DNA from: Bacteroidales bacterium
GTDB taxonomy: Bacteria > Bacteroidota > Bacteroidia > Bacteroidales > M50B96
Reading direction: 5' to 3'
Assembly: GCA_021740905.1 (NCBI GenBank)
Contig: JAIOYV010000066.1
Coordinates: forward strand, 1 to 37,563
DNA: 37,563 bases
In this document: positions 7,808 to 17,100 of the stretch, one piece after another
Layout of the letters: each line of letters starts with the position of its first letter
Position numbering within the stretch: position 1 is the stretch's first letter
The notes under the pieces: model-generated
What the model was told of the DNA's origin: nothing
Database searches by the model: none
Seen by the model: only the letters and a program-made list of their open reading frames with translations
Position numbers and translations under genes: made by a program

Positions 7808-8725
7808 TTAATTTTGGACTATCAGTTTTTTGGTTTCGAGAACCGTGTCCCCATCAATCAATTTCACAAAATAAACACCCCGGTGCATGTTGGTGAGTGA
7901 AATTTCGTACGGCAGATCAACCTGGTTCATGCGGGCCAACTTAACCAGCTCGCCAAGCGAATTGTAGATGTTTACTTTCGCAATGCCTTTAATCCCTTTT
8001 GGTTGAACAGTGATTTTTTCGGTGGCAGGGTTTGGCGAAATGGTTATCTGTGGTTTTATTGCTTCCTGAACAAAGCTGGTCTGGCTTTCGTAATCCAGGT
8101 CATCGATCCAAAGGACACCTCCTGAAACAGGTTCTAACACATCGGTAGTAGTAAAAGCGATGACAATAGAATCGGGTGAAATAGAAGGGACCAGATCATA
8201 GATTGGCAATTCAAACTGGCTAAAGATGGAGGATGGCCCCAATTTTAAAAAGCCAATGGCTACGGTATCGGAGTGTTGAGTCAGGACATCAAATTTCTTC
8301 AGGAAAACATATACCCTTGCTGAATCGGTCGACACGTAATTGTTTTCGAACCGATAGTAGCCTTTAAAAACCTGGGGCTTCTCGGAAAAACCCGTACCTG
8401 CCTTAAAAAAATCGAGTACCCCGGTGGAATAATCAAGTTGGGGTATCCCGTTTACCAGCCATCCAGCATAAGGTGCACCGGCAAAGCCAAGGTTTGTGGT
8501 GTATAAAAATGCCGACAAGCTTCCTTCGATATTTTCGGTGGAACTTTGCACGCTGATTGTGTTGGTAAGGTTAAACGTAAATTCGTTGGAGCTGGTCCAT
8601 CCATCCGGGATGTCGAAAGGCCCATCGGTGGACCAAATTTCAAACCCGGAATTGGATATAAGTTGGGCAGATACCGAAATCGACACCAATACGAACAAGA
8701 TAATATGTAAAATTCTAAGCTTCAT
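7808..8725 (-). CDS. T9SS-sorted protein with PCMD-like carbohydrate-binding fold
   Basis: A 305-residue secreted protein. The signal peptide is MKLRILHIILFVLVSISVSA. Residues about 20-215 carry NSGFEIWS...IPDGW, then PQVFKGYYRFEN with a following DSARVYVFLKK, then SPDSIVIAFTTTD and GGVLWIDDLDYE; this order is that of PCMD (putative carbohydrate metabolism domain) proteins. From about residue 225 comes a T9SS type A sorting domain (SPNPATEKITVQ, NIYNSLGELV, HRGVYFVKLIDGDTV). It is therefore probably exported by T9SS and anchored or released at the surface. Its ATG shares one base with the stop codon of the upstream Cys-rich lipoprotein gene (TAATG at 8727-8723), implying translational coupling and a joint role. 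Confidence 0.75.
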   Translation of the reverse strand: MKLRILHIILFVLVSISVSAQLISNSGFEIWSTDGPFDIPDGWTSSNEFTFNLTNTISVQSSTENIEGSLSAFLYTTNLGFAGAPYAGWLVNGIPQLDYSTGVLDFFKAGTGFSEKPQVFKGYYRFENNYVSTDSARVYVFLKKFDVLTQHSDTVAIGFLKLGPSSIFSQFELPIYDLVPSISPDSIVIAFTTTDVLEPVSGGVLWIDDLDYESQTSFVQEAIKPQITISPNPATEKITVQPKGIKGIAKVNIYNSLGELVKLARMNQVDLPYEISLTNMHRGVYFVKLIDGDTVLETKKLIVQN

Positions 8726-9639
8726 TATTTAAAAATCCCCCATGGGTAAAATTCGCGTTGCACACAATAGCTGCCGGAAAGTGAATCGTTCAGGTTGATG
8801 GTCAGTTCGATTTCCTGACCTGCCTGTGACGCATAAGGTTCTTCAAATATCAAGTGGTATGTGCCCAGTTGAAGATTGCCAATTTGCATTTCAATATCGT
8901 ACAGACAATTGCAATTACATTCGGCCACCGTTTCATGCTCATAGATGGTAATTGTGTTTCCATTTACGATAAAATCGGCGGTAATGTCACCTGGGCAACA
9001 ATTGAAACCCGCATTGAGATGATCGATTTGCAGCAGTCCATCGGCAAATAGGTATTCAATACACGATTGATTCGCAGCAGTCAGGCTCGATTTCATGTTT
9101 TTGCAGTCGGAGACATTCAGCACTTTACCACCATATCCCCAGGGATAAAAGTTCCGGGTCACGCAGTAGTTGCCTACAACCGAATCATGGAGGTTTAAGG
9201 TAAAGTCAATTCCCTGCCCTGTAACGCCGGCATAAGGTTCAACAAAAACAAAATGGTATGTCCCAGCCGCAATGCCAGCCATTTGCATCGTAAGGTCGTA
9301 GAGGCAATCGCAGTCGCAGTCGGCAGCGGCTTCATGTTCGCTAATGGTAATGGTGTTGCCATCGAAAACAAAATCAGCGGTAATATTGCCGGGGCAACAA
9401 TTAAACCCAGCATTAACATGGGTCAGCAATAGAATGCTATCGGCAAAGCTAAACTCAATGCACGATTGATTGTCTTGCACCGAGTCGGTAGCATAATACG
9501 ATTTCATGGTTTTACATGTGCTGAAACTAAGCAGTTCGGCATTCTCATTAGGAGAAGGGCCCTTTTCTGTGTCCTCACAGGCGATAAAAAGCATTGTAAA
9601 GATCAGTCCAAAAAAGAAATAGAAATATGGTCGTTTCAT
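8725..9639 (-). CDS. Lipoprotein with two tandem eight-cysteine domains, unknown family
   Basis: I do not recognise the family. The 304-residue lipoprotein has a signal ending at Cys21 (MLFIAC-EDTEKG), then two copies of a ~125-residue domain at 42-168 and 179-301. Each copy has eight cysteines: C42, C60, C81, C82, C108, C110, C112, C159 in the first, and C179, C193, C214, C215, C241, C243, C245, C292 in the second. Shared blocks are NQSCIE, NAGFNCCPG, ITADF, GNTITI.EHE, C.C.CLYD, GTYH, EPYA and FYPWG. The paired cysteines suggest disulfide-stabilised beta domains, or metal binding by CCPG and CxCxC; both are inference. The start at 9639 gives a standard lipoprotein signal; an in-frame ATG at 9660 would add seven residues. 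It is translationally coupled to the downstream T9SS gene. Confidence 0.75.
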   Translation of the reverse strand: MKRPYFYFFFGLIFTMLFIACEDTEKGPSPNENAELLSFSTCKTMKSYYATDSVQDNQSCIEFSFADSILLLTHVNAGFNCCPGNITADFVFDGNTITISEHEAAADCDCDCLYDLTMQMAGIAAGTYHFVFVEPYAGVTGQGIDFTLNLHDSVVGNYCVTRNFYPWGYGGKVLNVSDCKNMKSSLTAANQSCIEYLFADGLLQIDHLNAGFNCCPGDITADFIVNGNTITIYEHETVAECNCNCLYDIEMQIGNLQLGTYHLIFEEPYASQAGQEIELTINLNDSLSGSYCVQREFYPWGIFK

Positions 9640-9779
9640 AATTTTAGGTTTTTGGGTCATTGCTGATTGCTTTGATGGTGTTTAGGTGTAAAAGGTTGCG
9701 TTTGTTAGAAAGGAAAATTTGGTTTTAAGAATTTCAATTCGTGGATTTCAACCACCCTTTGTATGTTTTTGCAAGGGGC

Positions 9780-9815
9780 AAAAAAAAACACCTCCGGAAC
9801 GAGTACCGGAGGTGT
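9780..9815 (-). terminator. Rho-independent terminator after the PKD/T9SS gene
   Basis: The ten-base arms acacctccgg and ccggaggtgt (9788-9797 and 9806-9815) close an 8-nt loop, and on the minus strand nine T follow (9788-9780). It lies 26 nt past the stop of the 9841-11310 gene and separates it from the lipoprotein operon further left. The gap 9640-9779 shows no consensus promoter. Confidence 0.9.
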
Positions 9816-9840
9816 ATATTTTTAGATTCAGAATTGCATT

Positions 9841-11310
9841 TTAATCAATCAGAAATTTGAACAAGTGGTTTTGGCTTTTGCCTTGAAGTTGAATAAAATA
9901 AACACCGGCTTCGAAATTGTTCAAATCGAAAGTTCTGTTTATTTGTCCATCGAAACTGTTAAAGCTGGCGGTTTGTATTTCTTGTCCCACAGCATTAAAT
10001 ACATGCAGTGTAAATTCTTCATTGGCAGGCAGGCTTCCACTCATGGTGAAAATACCATTGCTTGGGTTTGGGAATAGGGAAATGGTGCTTTCGCCGCCCA
10101 ATTCTTCAATATCAAAAGTAAGAAGGTTTTTGGTTAGGGTATCTTCCATACATTGGTTGCCTGCAATAAGGGTAACTGTATACCAAGTATCATTCATATT
10201 CAAAGGGTAGTCATGCTCAGGGTTCTCTTCAATTGACGTGGCAGTGCCATCGCCAAAATCCCATACAAAATTCCAGGCATTCTGCGATTGGTTTTCAAAT
10301 ACCACGTGGTTATTGGTTTCGTAGAAAACAAACATCGGTATTGCCTCAGCCTGAAAGACAACCTCAACGGAACTGTGATCCACGCAGTTCATATCGCTTG
10401 TTACAGTAACACCGTACATACCTGTGAGATTAATTTCCAATGAGGCATCTGTTGTTTCGTTTTCATTATCCCAAAGGTAGGTATATCCGGCTCCATCGCC
10501 TGCAATAAGGACTATGGTGCCACCTGAACACACCGCAGTATCAGCAGGAAGCAAAATTGCAGGCAAGGGGTATACAGTTACTTCAACCGTATCGGAATTT
10601 TGGCAGCCATTGTTATCGGTAATCATAACCCAAAATTCGCCAGATGTTGACACAGTCAGATTCTGTGTTGTTGCACCCTGGCTCCATAAATATGCTGATG
10701 AGGCTGGAGCGTGGAGAGCCACATTACTCCCCTGACAAAAGGCCGTATCCAAGCCCAGATCAACAGAAGGAAGTGGAATTTCTGTAATTTCAACTGTATC
10801 GCTATTTATACATCCATTTGCATTGATAACTTCGACCCAAACCGTAGAAACCGCATTTATTTCAATGCTTGGGATTGTATCGCCATTGCTCCAAAGAATT
10901 GACGCAAAATTATCGACCATAAGGATTATAGAGCCTCCTTCGCAAAACATATCGAAAGGGCTTAAATCAACAACTGGCAAAGGGTTGACAACTACCTGGA
11001 AAGTGGTATCAACAGTTGTGGTGCCATCGCTAACTTCCACAGTGTACATTGTGTTTGAACCTGGTGACACGTAGGTGCTTGGTACTGTATCGGTAAAACT
11101 ACCTATATTGGCACTCCATGCGTAGGAATAAGGAGTTGTACCGCCTGTAACAGTCACAAACAACTCGATTGAATCGCCGTGACAAATCGCACTTTGCCCA
11201 GTGAAGGAGGTTATCACAAGATTCTGTGCTGTGACATTTCCTGCGAAAAATAGAGCTATAACAGATAAGGTTAAGAATGTAGTTTTCAATACTTGTATAA
11301 GTCTCTTCAT
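9841..11310 (-). CDS. Secreted PKD/Ig-like repeat protein with T9SS sorting domain
   Basis: A 489-residue protein with a signal peptide (to about residue 28, NVTAQ). Residues about 30-320 contain three to four beta-sandwich modules of roughly 75-85 residues, with recurrent phrases such as GDSIELFVTVTGG, CEGGSIILMVD, CQGSNVALHAP and CSGGTIVLIAGDG, each opening near a cysteine. A PKD domain follows (FVWDFGDGTATS, residues about 345-355). The C-terminal ~85 residues are a T9SS type A sorting domain (SLFPNPSNGIFTMSG, NAVGQEIQ, FEAGVYFIQLQG). Such proteins are T9SS cargo, often adhesins or surface scaffolds. It has its own promoter and a strong terminator, so it is monocistronic. No catalytic domain was seen. 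Confidence 0.85.
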   Translation of the reverse strand: MKRLIQVLKTTFLTLSVIALFFAGNVTAQNLVITSFTGQSAICHGDSIELFVTVTGGTTPYSYAWSANIGSFTDTVPSTYVSPGSNTMYTVEVSDGTTTVDTTFQVVVNPLPVVDLSPFDMFCEGGSIILMVDNFASILWSNGDTIPSIEINAVSTVWVEVINANGCINSDTVEITEIPLPSVDLGLDTAFCQGSNVALHAPASSAYLWSQGATTQNLTVSTSGEFWVMITDNNGCQNSDTVEVTVYPLPAILLPADTAVCSGGTIVLIAGDGAGYTYLWDNENETTDASLEINLTGMYGVTVTSDMNCVDHSSVEVVFQAEAIPMFVFYETNNHVVFENQSQNAWNFVWDFGDGTATSIEENPEHDYPLNMNDTWYTVTLIAGNQCMEDTLTKNLLTFDIEELGGESTISLFPNPSNGIFTMSGSLPANEEFTLHVFNAVGQEIQTASFNSFDGQINRTFDLNNFEAGVYFIQLQGKSQNHLFKFLID

Positions 11311-11333
11311 GTTTACAATTTTTTTATTTTATG

Positions 11334-11365
11334 CAAACATAACAGATTTTTCTTAATTCCTCAAA
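11334..11365 (-). promoter_or_regulatory. Promoter of the PKD/T9SS gene
   Basis: On the minus strand TTTG (11365-11362), a 20-nt spacer and TATGTTTG (11341-11334), a full match to the Bacteroidota consensus. The start site should lie near 11327, leaving a leader of about 17 nt before the ATG at 11310. Confidence 0.8.
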
Positions 11366-11746
11366 GTAAAAAGAGGGGATAAAAAGTGTTTTACAGCTAT
11401 GCTGTCTATAGCTGGAAATAAAGGCATGGAGTTAAAAACCCAACAATATTTTCTGGTTTTAACTTATTAAATTTCTAAAGAAACACGATGATTCTCCTTT
11501 CCAATATTCAACTGATGATCTTGACAATGTAACACTTATGTTACTTTGAGCAAGATGACAAAAAAATGATACGTGAGAGTCGCTTTGGATAAGCTAAGTG
11601 ATGTATACCCTATTTCGTTAAATCCCACATATTATTGAATTGAATCGATAAGGAAAGTAATATGCAAAGAGGCACGGCGTGTGCCTCAGCCTATATCAAA
11701 TTGCGATAAATAGGATTTCTTTAACTCAAAAATTTTCAGCTCAAAA
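11366..11746. other. Intergenic region without a gene
   Basis: No credible open frame. It holds small palindromes: cagctat/atagctg (11394-11414), gtaac/gttac (about 11529-11544) and aggcac/gtgcct (11670-11686). The last lies about 60 nt beyond the HIT gene stop and could be its weak terminator, but the T tract is poor. Confidence 0.5.
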
Positions 11747-12139
11747 CTAAAGCTTTGCCTTAATTGCCGATGCTATTTCCTTGAATTCTTCTTCGCTTAG
11801 TTTTAGCTTTGGGTTGGTGAAGCTGATATCCTTCTCCTTGCTCATTGGGATAAGATGAATATGCGCATGGGGTACTTCGAGGCCAATTACGGTAACTCCA
11901 ACCCGTTTGCACTCGATGGCAGCTCCAACGGCTTTGGCCACTTTTTTGGCAAAAACCATCATCCCTGCCAAAAGCTCATCTTCCATATCGAAAAGGTAAT
12001 CAATTTCCTTTTTGGGGATTACAAGCGTATGGCCTTTCACCAATGGAAACACATCGAGAAAAGCATAATAATTTTCGTCTTCCAGAATTTTGTAGGAAGG
12101 GATTTCACCATTTACGATTTTTGTAAAAATGCTTGCCAT
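11747..12139 (-). CDS. HIT-family nucleotide hydrolase
   Basis: A 130-residue cytoplasmic protein of standard HINT/HIT length. The N-terminus MASIFTKIVNGEIPSYKILE and the active-site histidine triad H91-x-H93-x-H95 (VPHAHIHLIP) are diagnostic. HIT enzymes cleave nucleoside phosphoramidates or adenylated nucleotides through a histidine-nucleotide intermediate. It lies 217 nt downstream of greA on the same strand, an association common in Bacteroidota, though the gap contains a large inverted repeat and no clear promoter, so co-transcription with greA is possible. The C-terminus (LSEEEFKEIASAIKAKL) is helical, as usual. Confidence 0.92.
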   Translation of the reverse strand: MASIFTKIVNGEIPSYKILEDENYYAFLDVFPLVKGHTLVIPKKEIDYLFDMEDELLAGMMVFAKKVAKAVGAAIECKRVGVTVIGLEVPHAHIHLIPMSKEKDISFTNPKLKLSEEEFKEIASAIKAKL

Positions 12140-12218
12140 GTCAGAAATATTTAGGGTGTATTATAAACTTCGGTTTTTGAAAGAATGGTTTTCTGGATTT
12201 GTGCATGGTTCTGTGGTA

Positions 12219-12295
12219 TTGGAGTAATGGAGTGTTGGAGTAATGGTGGATATTGGCAAGGTTCACTCCAGTACTCCAACTCTCCATCACTCCAA
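12219..12295. repeat. Long imperfect inverted repeat (ggagtaatgg type)
   Basis: The left arm 12219-12250 and right arm 12267-12295 are imperfect complements, each built of ttggagt/atgg-like units, around a 16-nt loop. It fills the middle of the greA-HIT gap. Arms made of short internal repeats suggest an intergenic repeat element rather than a terminator. Confidence 0.7.
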
Positions 12296-12356
12296 ATCGG
12301 AATAGCCTATTGCTTCAATGCCTCTTTGTCAATTGGGTAAATACAATATAAACCCC

Positions 12357-12836
12357 TTATCCTATCAACGAAATATCCATTATTTCAAACCGAATAACTC
12401 CATTAGGAACAGTCACTTCAACCTGATCTCCCACCTTTTTGCCGAGCAACCCCTTTCCGATTGGGGTATTTACCGATAGCTTCTTTTGTTTAAGATCAGC
12501 CTCGCCGTCCGAAACTATGCTGTATTCCATTACCGTGTTATTGTCAAGGTTTTTAATTTTCACCTTGTTAAGAATTTGAACTTTTTCGGTATCGATCCTC
12601 GACTCGTCGAGCAAACGCGAATAGGCGAGAGTGTGCTCCAGTTTCGAAATCCTAAGTTCTAACAAGCCCTGTGCCTCTTTGGCAGCATCGTACTCTGCAT
12701 TTTCCGAAAGATCGCCCTTGTCTCTTGCTTCAGCTATTTGCTTGGATATAGAGGGGCGTTCAACTTTCTTCAATTGCTCAAGTTCGGCCTTTAGCTTTAA
12801 CATTCCTTCTTCGGTTACATACGATACATTATTCAT
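12357..12836 (-). CDS. greA: Transcription elongation factor GreA
   Basis: A 159-residue protein of normal GreA length. The N-terminal coiled coil spans about 1-75 and its tip carries GDLSENAEYDAAKEAQ, including D42 and E45, the acidic residues that position magnesium in the RNA polymerase secondary channel. The C-terminal FKBP-like domain includes TPIGKGLLGKKVGDQVEV. GreA rescues backtracked RNA polymerase by stimulating transcript cleavage. A consensus promoter lies at 13001-13030, giving a leader of about 158 nt that begins with the hairpin at 12968-12986. Confidence 0.95.
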   Translation of the reverse strand: MNNVSYVTEEGMLKLKAELEQLKKVERPSISKQIAEARDKGDLSENAEYDAAKEAQGLLELRISKLEHTLAYSRLLDESRIDTEKVQILNKVKIKNLDNNTVMEYSIVSDGEADLKQKKLSVNTPIGKGLLGKKVGDQVEVTVPNGVIRFEIMDISLIG

Positions 12837-12964
12837 TTGTTATTCCTTTAATGGATAAGATTGAATATTCAGCAATTCAATATGCCGGGTATGGCATACT
12901 ATGTTTTTATTTCTGAATACTGAAGCTCATTTTCAATTAATTTAATAAATGCCTATAACGAAAA

Positions 12965-12990
12965 GAATCCCGAAACAGTTTCGGGACTCT
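12965..12990. terminator. Hairpin terminator of the TonB/PorV operon, also in the greA leader
   Basis: TCCCGAAA (12968-12975) pairs perfectly with TTTCGGGA (12979-12986). On the minus strand it is followed by TTCTTTT, ending the 22046-13024 operon; on the plus strand it is followed by ctcttttt. It lies a few bases downstream of the predicted greA start site, so it would also form the first structure in the greA leader. Confidence 0.75.
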
Positions 12991-13000
12991 TTTTATTTTG

Positions 13001-13030
13001 CAAAGATATATTGTTTTTCTTAATTACAAA
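13001..13030 (-). promoter_or_regulatory. Promoter of greA, overlapping the end of the PorV-like gene
   Basis: On the minus strand TTTG (13030-13027), an 18-nt spacer and TATCTTTG (13008-13001). The upstream box lies inside the last codons of the PorV-like gene. The start site is predicted near 12995, just before the terminator hairpin. Confidence 0.65.
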
Positions 13031-14097
13031 CTTACACGTACTCCAACACTGTGTACTCCTGTAAAAGGATCGGTGTCGCGGTAGGAGTAATCTACCGACA
13101 AGTAGGTGCCGTTTTCCTTATTTAGAGGGATCTGGAGCGAAACCCCTGCGGATGGGCCGGTAAAAACTGTTTCGCGGGAATCAAAATCGTCACCAAATAT
13201 TTTATCGCCTTTTTCCCATTTGTAACCACCCCGTACAAAAAGGATATTGCGGTAATTAAATTCCATCCCAAATTGAATCTGGTCTTTGGTAAACGAGTTG
13301 GATGTATAATTCGCCGCAGCAATCAATTGAGTATTCCCTGCAAAATTGAAATCGTAGGCTCCACCAATGGTAATAAGTGAAGGCAATTCGAAATCGGCAG
13401 AGCGTTGTTCAACGGTTAGGTCTACTTCGGTAGCTGGTACCACGCCTCGGAACGACATTCCATCACCCTTATATCGCATAGTTGGCCCAACATTTTTCAT
13501 CGAAATCCCAAAATGGATTTGCTCCTGGCTTCCGGTCACGTATTGGATGCCTGCATCGAAACATACGCCACTGGCCGAAAGGTTCGGGATGGCTTCGTTG
13601 ATTATTTTAACAGCCAATCCACCGTAAATGGCATTGGAGAATTCTTTGGCATAAGCCAGCGAAATAACCGTGTACTTAGGGCTATAAGTGCCAATGCCTC
13701 CTTCGGGTAAATCAACGGTTGTAATTTCGATCTCCCCAAAGTCGAGATTCTGAACTGCCATGCTTAACACACCTGCTTCGCCCACTTTTTGGGCAAATCC
13801 AAATGCATTCATAGTAATGCCTACACCACCATATAGATTTGTACGCACAAATATCAATTCGGTCCCTTTCGTGAAAGCGGTACCTGCCACATTCTGAAAA
13901 ATCCCTTCCAGCCCACGCACGCATGAGGTGTTCGCATCGCCCCACCCAGTGCTTCTTGACCACGGATTGATCAACAATTCGGAAGCTCCGGCCTGGCCAG
14001 CTCTCTGCTTGTTCCCCGCCTGTCCTTGCAATGGGAAAAGGAGTAAGGCAAACAGAAGTATGCTGATACTATTAATATAAATCTTTTTCATATCCAT
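13024..14097 (-). CDS. PorV/PorQ-family outer-membrane protein
   Basis: A 357-residue barrel protein with a signal peptide (ISILLFALLLFPLQGQA). The mature start, GASELLINPWSRSTGWGDANTSCVRGLEG, matches the PorV/PorQ pattern of a short plug followed by SxGxGxA..A...G. About 14 amphipathic strands follow, ending VHSVGVRVSL. PorV (LptO) receives T9SS cargo from the translocon and passes it to the attachment complex; paralogues occur beside large cargo genes. Here it is the last gene of an operon with a 1399-residue secreted protein (31 nt upstream) and a TonB-dependent receptor, which suggests a dedicated cargo carrier; that is inference. The start could equally be the ATG at 14091 (MKKIY). Confidence 0.75.
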   Translation of the reverse strand: MDMKKIYINSISILLFALLLFPLQGQAGNKQRAGQAGASELLINPWSRSTGWGDANTSCVRGLEGIFQNVAGTAFTKGTELIFVRTNLYGGVGITMNAFGFAQKVGEAGVLSMAVQNLDFGEIEITTVDLPEGGIGTYSPKYTVISLAYAKEFSNAIYGGLAVKIINEAIPNLSASGVCFDAGIQYVTGSQEQIHFGISMKNVGPTMRYKGDGMSFRGVVPATEVDLTVEQRSADFELPSLITIGGAYDFNFAGNTQLIAAANYTSNSFTKDQIQFGMEFNYRNILFVRGGYKWEKGDKIFGDDFDSRETVFTGPSAGVSLQIPLNKENGTYLSVDYSYRDTDPFTGVHSVGVRVSL

Positions 14098-14128
14098 CGT
14101 TTTTATTATTTCAATACCAGTCCTAAAT

Positions 14129-17100
14129 TTAGAATGCGTTTAAGTCGATTGGCCTTAGAGCACCAAACCATTTTAAGATTTTCTCACCAATCCCATCTGC
14201 ATCAATGTGAATAATGTACACGCCACTTGCAATGGTAATCCCATATTGGTTCTTTAAATCCCAATCCTGATAGCTAAGACTATTGTCTTTCTTGAAACGA
14301 CGAACCAGGGTACCTCCCACATTATATATCGATATAGTACATTTTTGAGGAAGATTTGTGATCTTGGCCAGGTTTTCGAGCTGGTTAAGTTCATACTCCG
14401 AATATCCATAATATGGATTTGGGACTATGTTAATCTTATCGAGCATGTTTTCGGCTGTTTCCTTGTCGTTCTTTATAGCCATAACATCGTGGGTATTGAT
14501 AGAGAACATCGGGAAACCATTGTTCATGCTATCTTTAGGGGCAAAGTTTTTATACCCAGCCCTGTGTGGGTTTGCCATGCGGATGCTCAAATGGTAATCG
14601 GATTCGGGAAGTACCTCAGTAAAGAAATCCTTTCCATAATATTGGCCACTTAACACCGGGATGCTACACCACATGATATTTCGATACCCATCTTTCCTTT
14701 TAGTAGTACCAAATTTACCGGTAACGTATTGATAAAATCGTTTTCCTCCATCATAAGCCGGCATGTAAACTGACGTATCCACATGGTTCGACTTCAGAAT
14801 TGTATTTTGACCTATGACATAAATAACATGTTTTCCTCCAAACCTCTCTTCACCAAAATTAGAGAATGCCCTGGCAGTGGGGTTCCATCGCATATCACGT
14901 CCGTTCTCGCCTGGCAACTCCGAAGCCTCGCCAAAAGCAATATTCAGGCGGGTTCCTGTTTCGATGTCGATGGCATAGCCTGGGAACCAACCCATGCCTT
15001 TACCTGCAATAAAATTCGGATCGTTTTCATCAGTACTTGCGGTTTCCACATCAGCAAAAACACCCTCCTTGTCGACCGAAAAAGTATCCCGAAGGTCGAA
15101 TTTAAAGGCATTGCCTTGTCCAAAGAGTGCTGGTACGGTTACGCCTGAGTTGGAAGTATCGTTTTCGCTCATCTCAATTACACAGGCGCGGGTCCACAAG
15201 TCCTTGTTTTTGGTAATTACCAAATCAATACTGCTTAAGCGGAATTGGGTAAAAGTGATCAGTGCCTGTCCATCGGGGTTTCCAGGGCCATCCAAAATAT
15301 TCGACGCCAACTTATAGGGTGCCCACGAGCCAAACAATATTTTCTCAAATGACTCTTCTTTATCGCGTACCTGATTGCCTACAAAATAATCGTTGTATTC
15401 TTTTTCATTAGGATCTTCTTGTGTCCCTGCCCTGATCCAGTTTAAAGAATTAAAATCATCACCATCGTAAATAAACGACAGCCAATTTTTTTGTACCGGA
15501 TCGTGGTATTGAGTGTAGTACATAATCCCCATCGAAGGATCCACTTCACCGTCTACTTTTTCGTCGACGTAGCCTTGATACTCAATAATAACAGACAAAC
15601 CTATTTCTTTGATAATTTGTTCGTTTCGTATTTTTATCCCTTCATTGGAATAAATGGTATCGAATAATGGATTTACCGTGTCCTTATCGTAAATAAACCA
15701 TTTGGTATCATTGATTTTCCAGTCCCAGTACCCGGCAGATCCAGTTTGGTTATACTGCGAAGAATCGGGGTCGAAGGCAATTATAAATTCCCCATCTGGA
15801 ATATTTAAAGGGTCAACAACTTTTACCTGGATAGGGGCAAAACCTGGTTCATATTTACGCTCACCTAGATAGTTTGTATAAGGTTTTCCCAACTTCACCG
15901 AATCATTATCAATTGACATTTCCAATATCTTGTCAATGGTTTCCTGCTTTAGGTTGACAAGGTTTGGACCGCTACCAAAACCTTCCCACTGAGTTACTGC
16001 AAGCCCATCGCCATATTCCGAGTTTATGATTGTGCCGCCATCTCTTGGTTGAGGTATGTGCGGAATAACTTCGTAAATCTCAATAGCACCCGTAGCACCT
16101 TTACGTCCGGCTTTATATGGCAATTTCTGACCTTTGACAGTAGACCCGTCATTTTGATCATACGTCATGTAATTGTTATACCCGTAAGCGATAATGGCAA
16201 AGTAATATTTTTTGTGGTTTACCAAACGGTCGTCTCCTTGTGCAAATGCATCGTTGGTAATGGTAAAAGAATGATGGATACCTTCGTTGGCCCCGGTCAC
16301 CATCATTTGAGGAATATTTGCTTGTAGTTCTTTGCTCCAGGTATAATTTACAAGTTGCTCTACATCATTTTTCACATCACACTGAAATACTTCACGCGCA
16401 AGGTTTATATTGCGGATATCACCAATGGAAACAGACTTGCTTTTCAATTGGAAAACCTGATATCCTTCAAAACGGTAATACTTGTCCACGTCGATTACTT
16501 CGTCATTAACGATAATATTTACTATCGAAAAGTCTTTTTCGTTGTAATGCTCGAGATAATTGTTCGATTGGATTTTGTTCGATATATGAAAAACAACCTG
16601 ACGATCGAGTTCGATAAAATCCAAATCAGGAGAGTCGGGGCCATTTACTACTTTAAAGCAATTGTCGAACAATAACTGGGCTTTATCATCGGCTATCCGA
16701 ACATCTTCAACCGATTGAAAAGGGTTACCACCTGTTGCACGTGCCCAAACAGCACCGGTTGTAATATTGTTAGAAGCCCCTGGTTCTAGGGTAAAAGGTC
16801 CGGCAGAATGGACAAAACGTCTATCACCCGCAGGATTATCTGAGGCTTCCTCGCTCCAAACAGGCATTTGCTGGCCTTTCTGGCCCCAGCCACAAGGGTC
16901 GGTGTCGCCAGGGAACATAAAGTCGGTGGGTATATCAGTGGCTTCACTATCGTTTCGATGTCCAGTTCCTCCATACACCATATTCGTACCGTCGAGCCAA
17001 ATACCTCGCAAATAGTTATAAAAATCGGGGGCATCCTTTGGATCGACCATTGGTCCCGATCCTCCATTATTGAAATACAGGAACCTTCTCATACCCCAAC

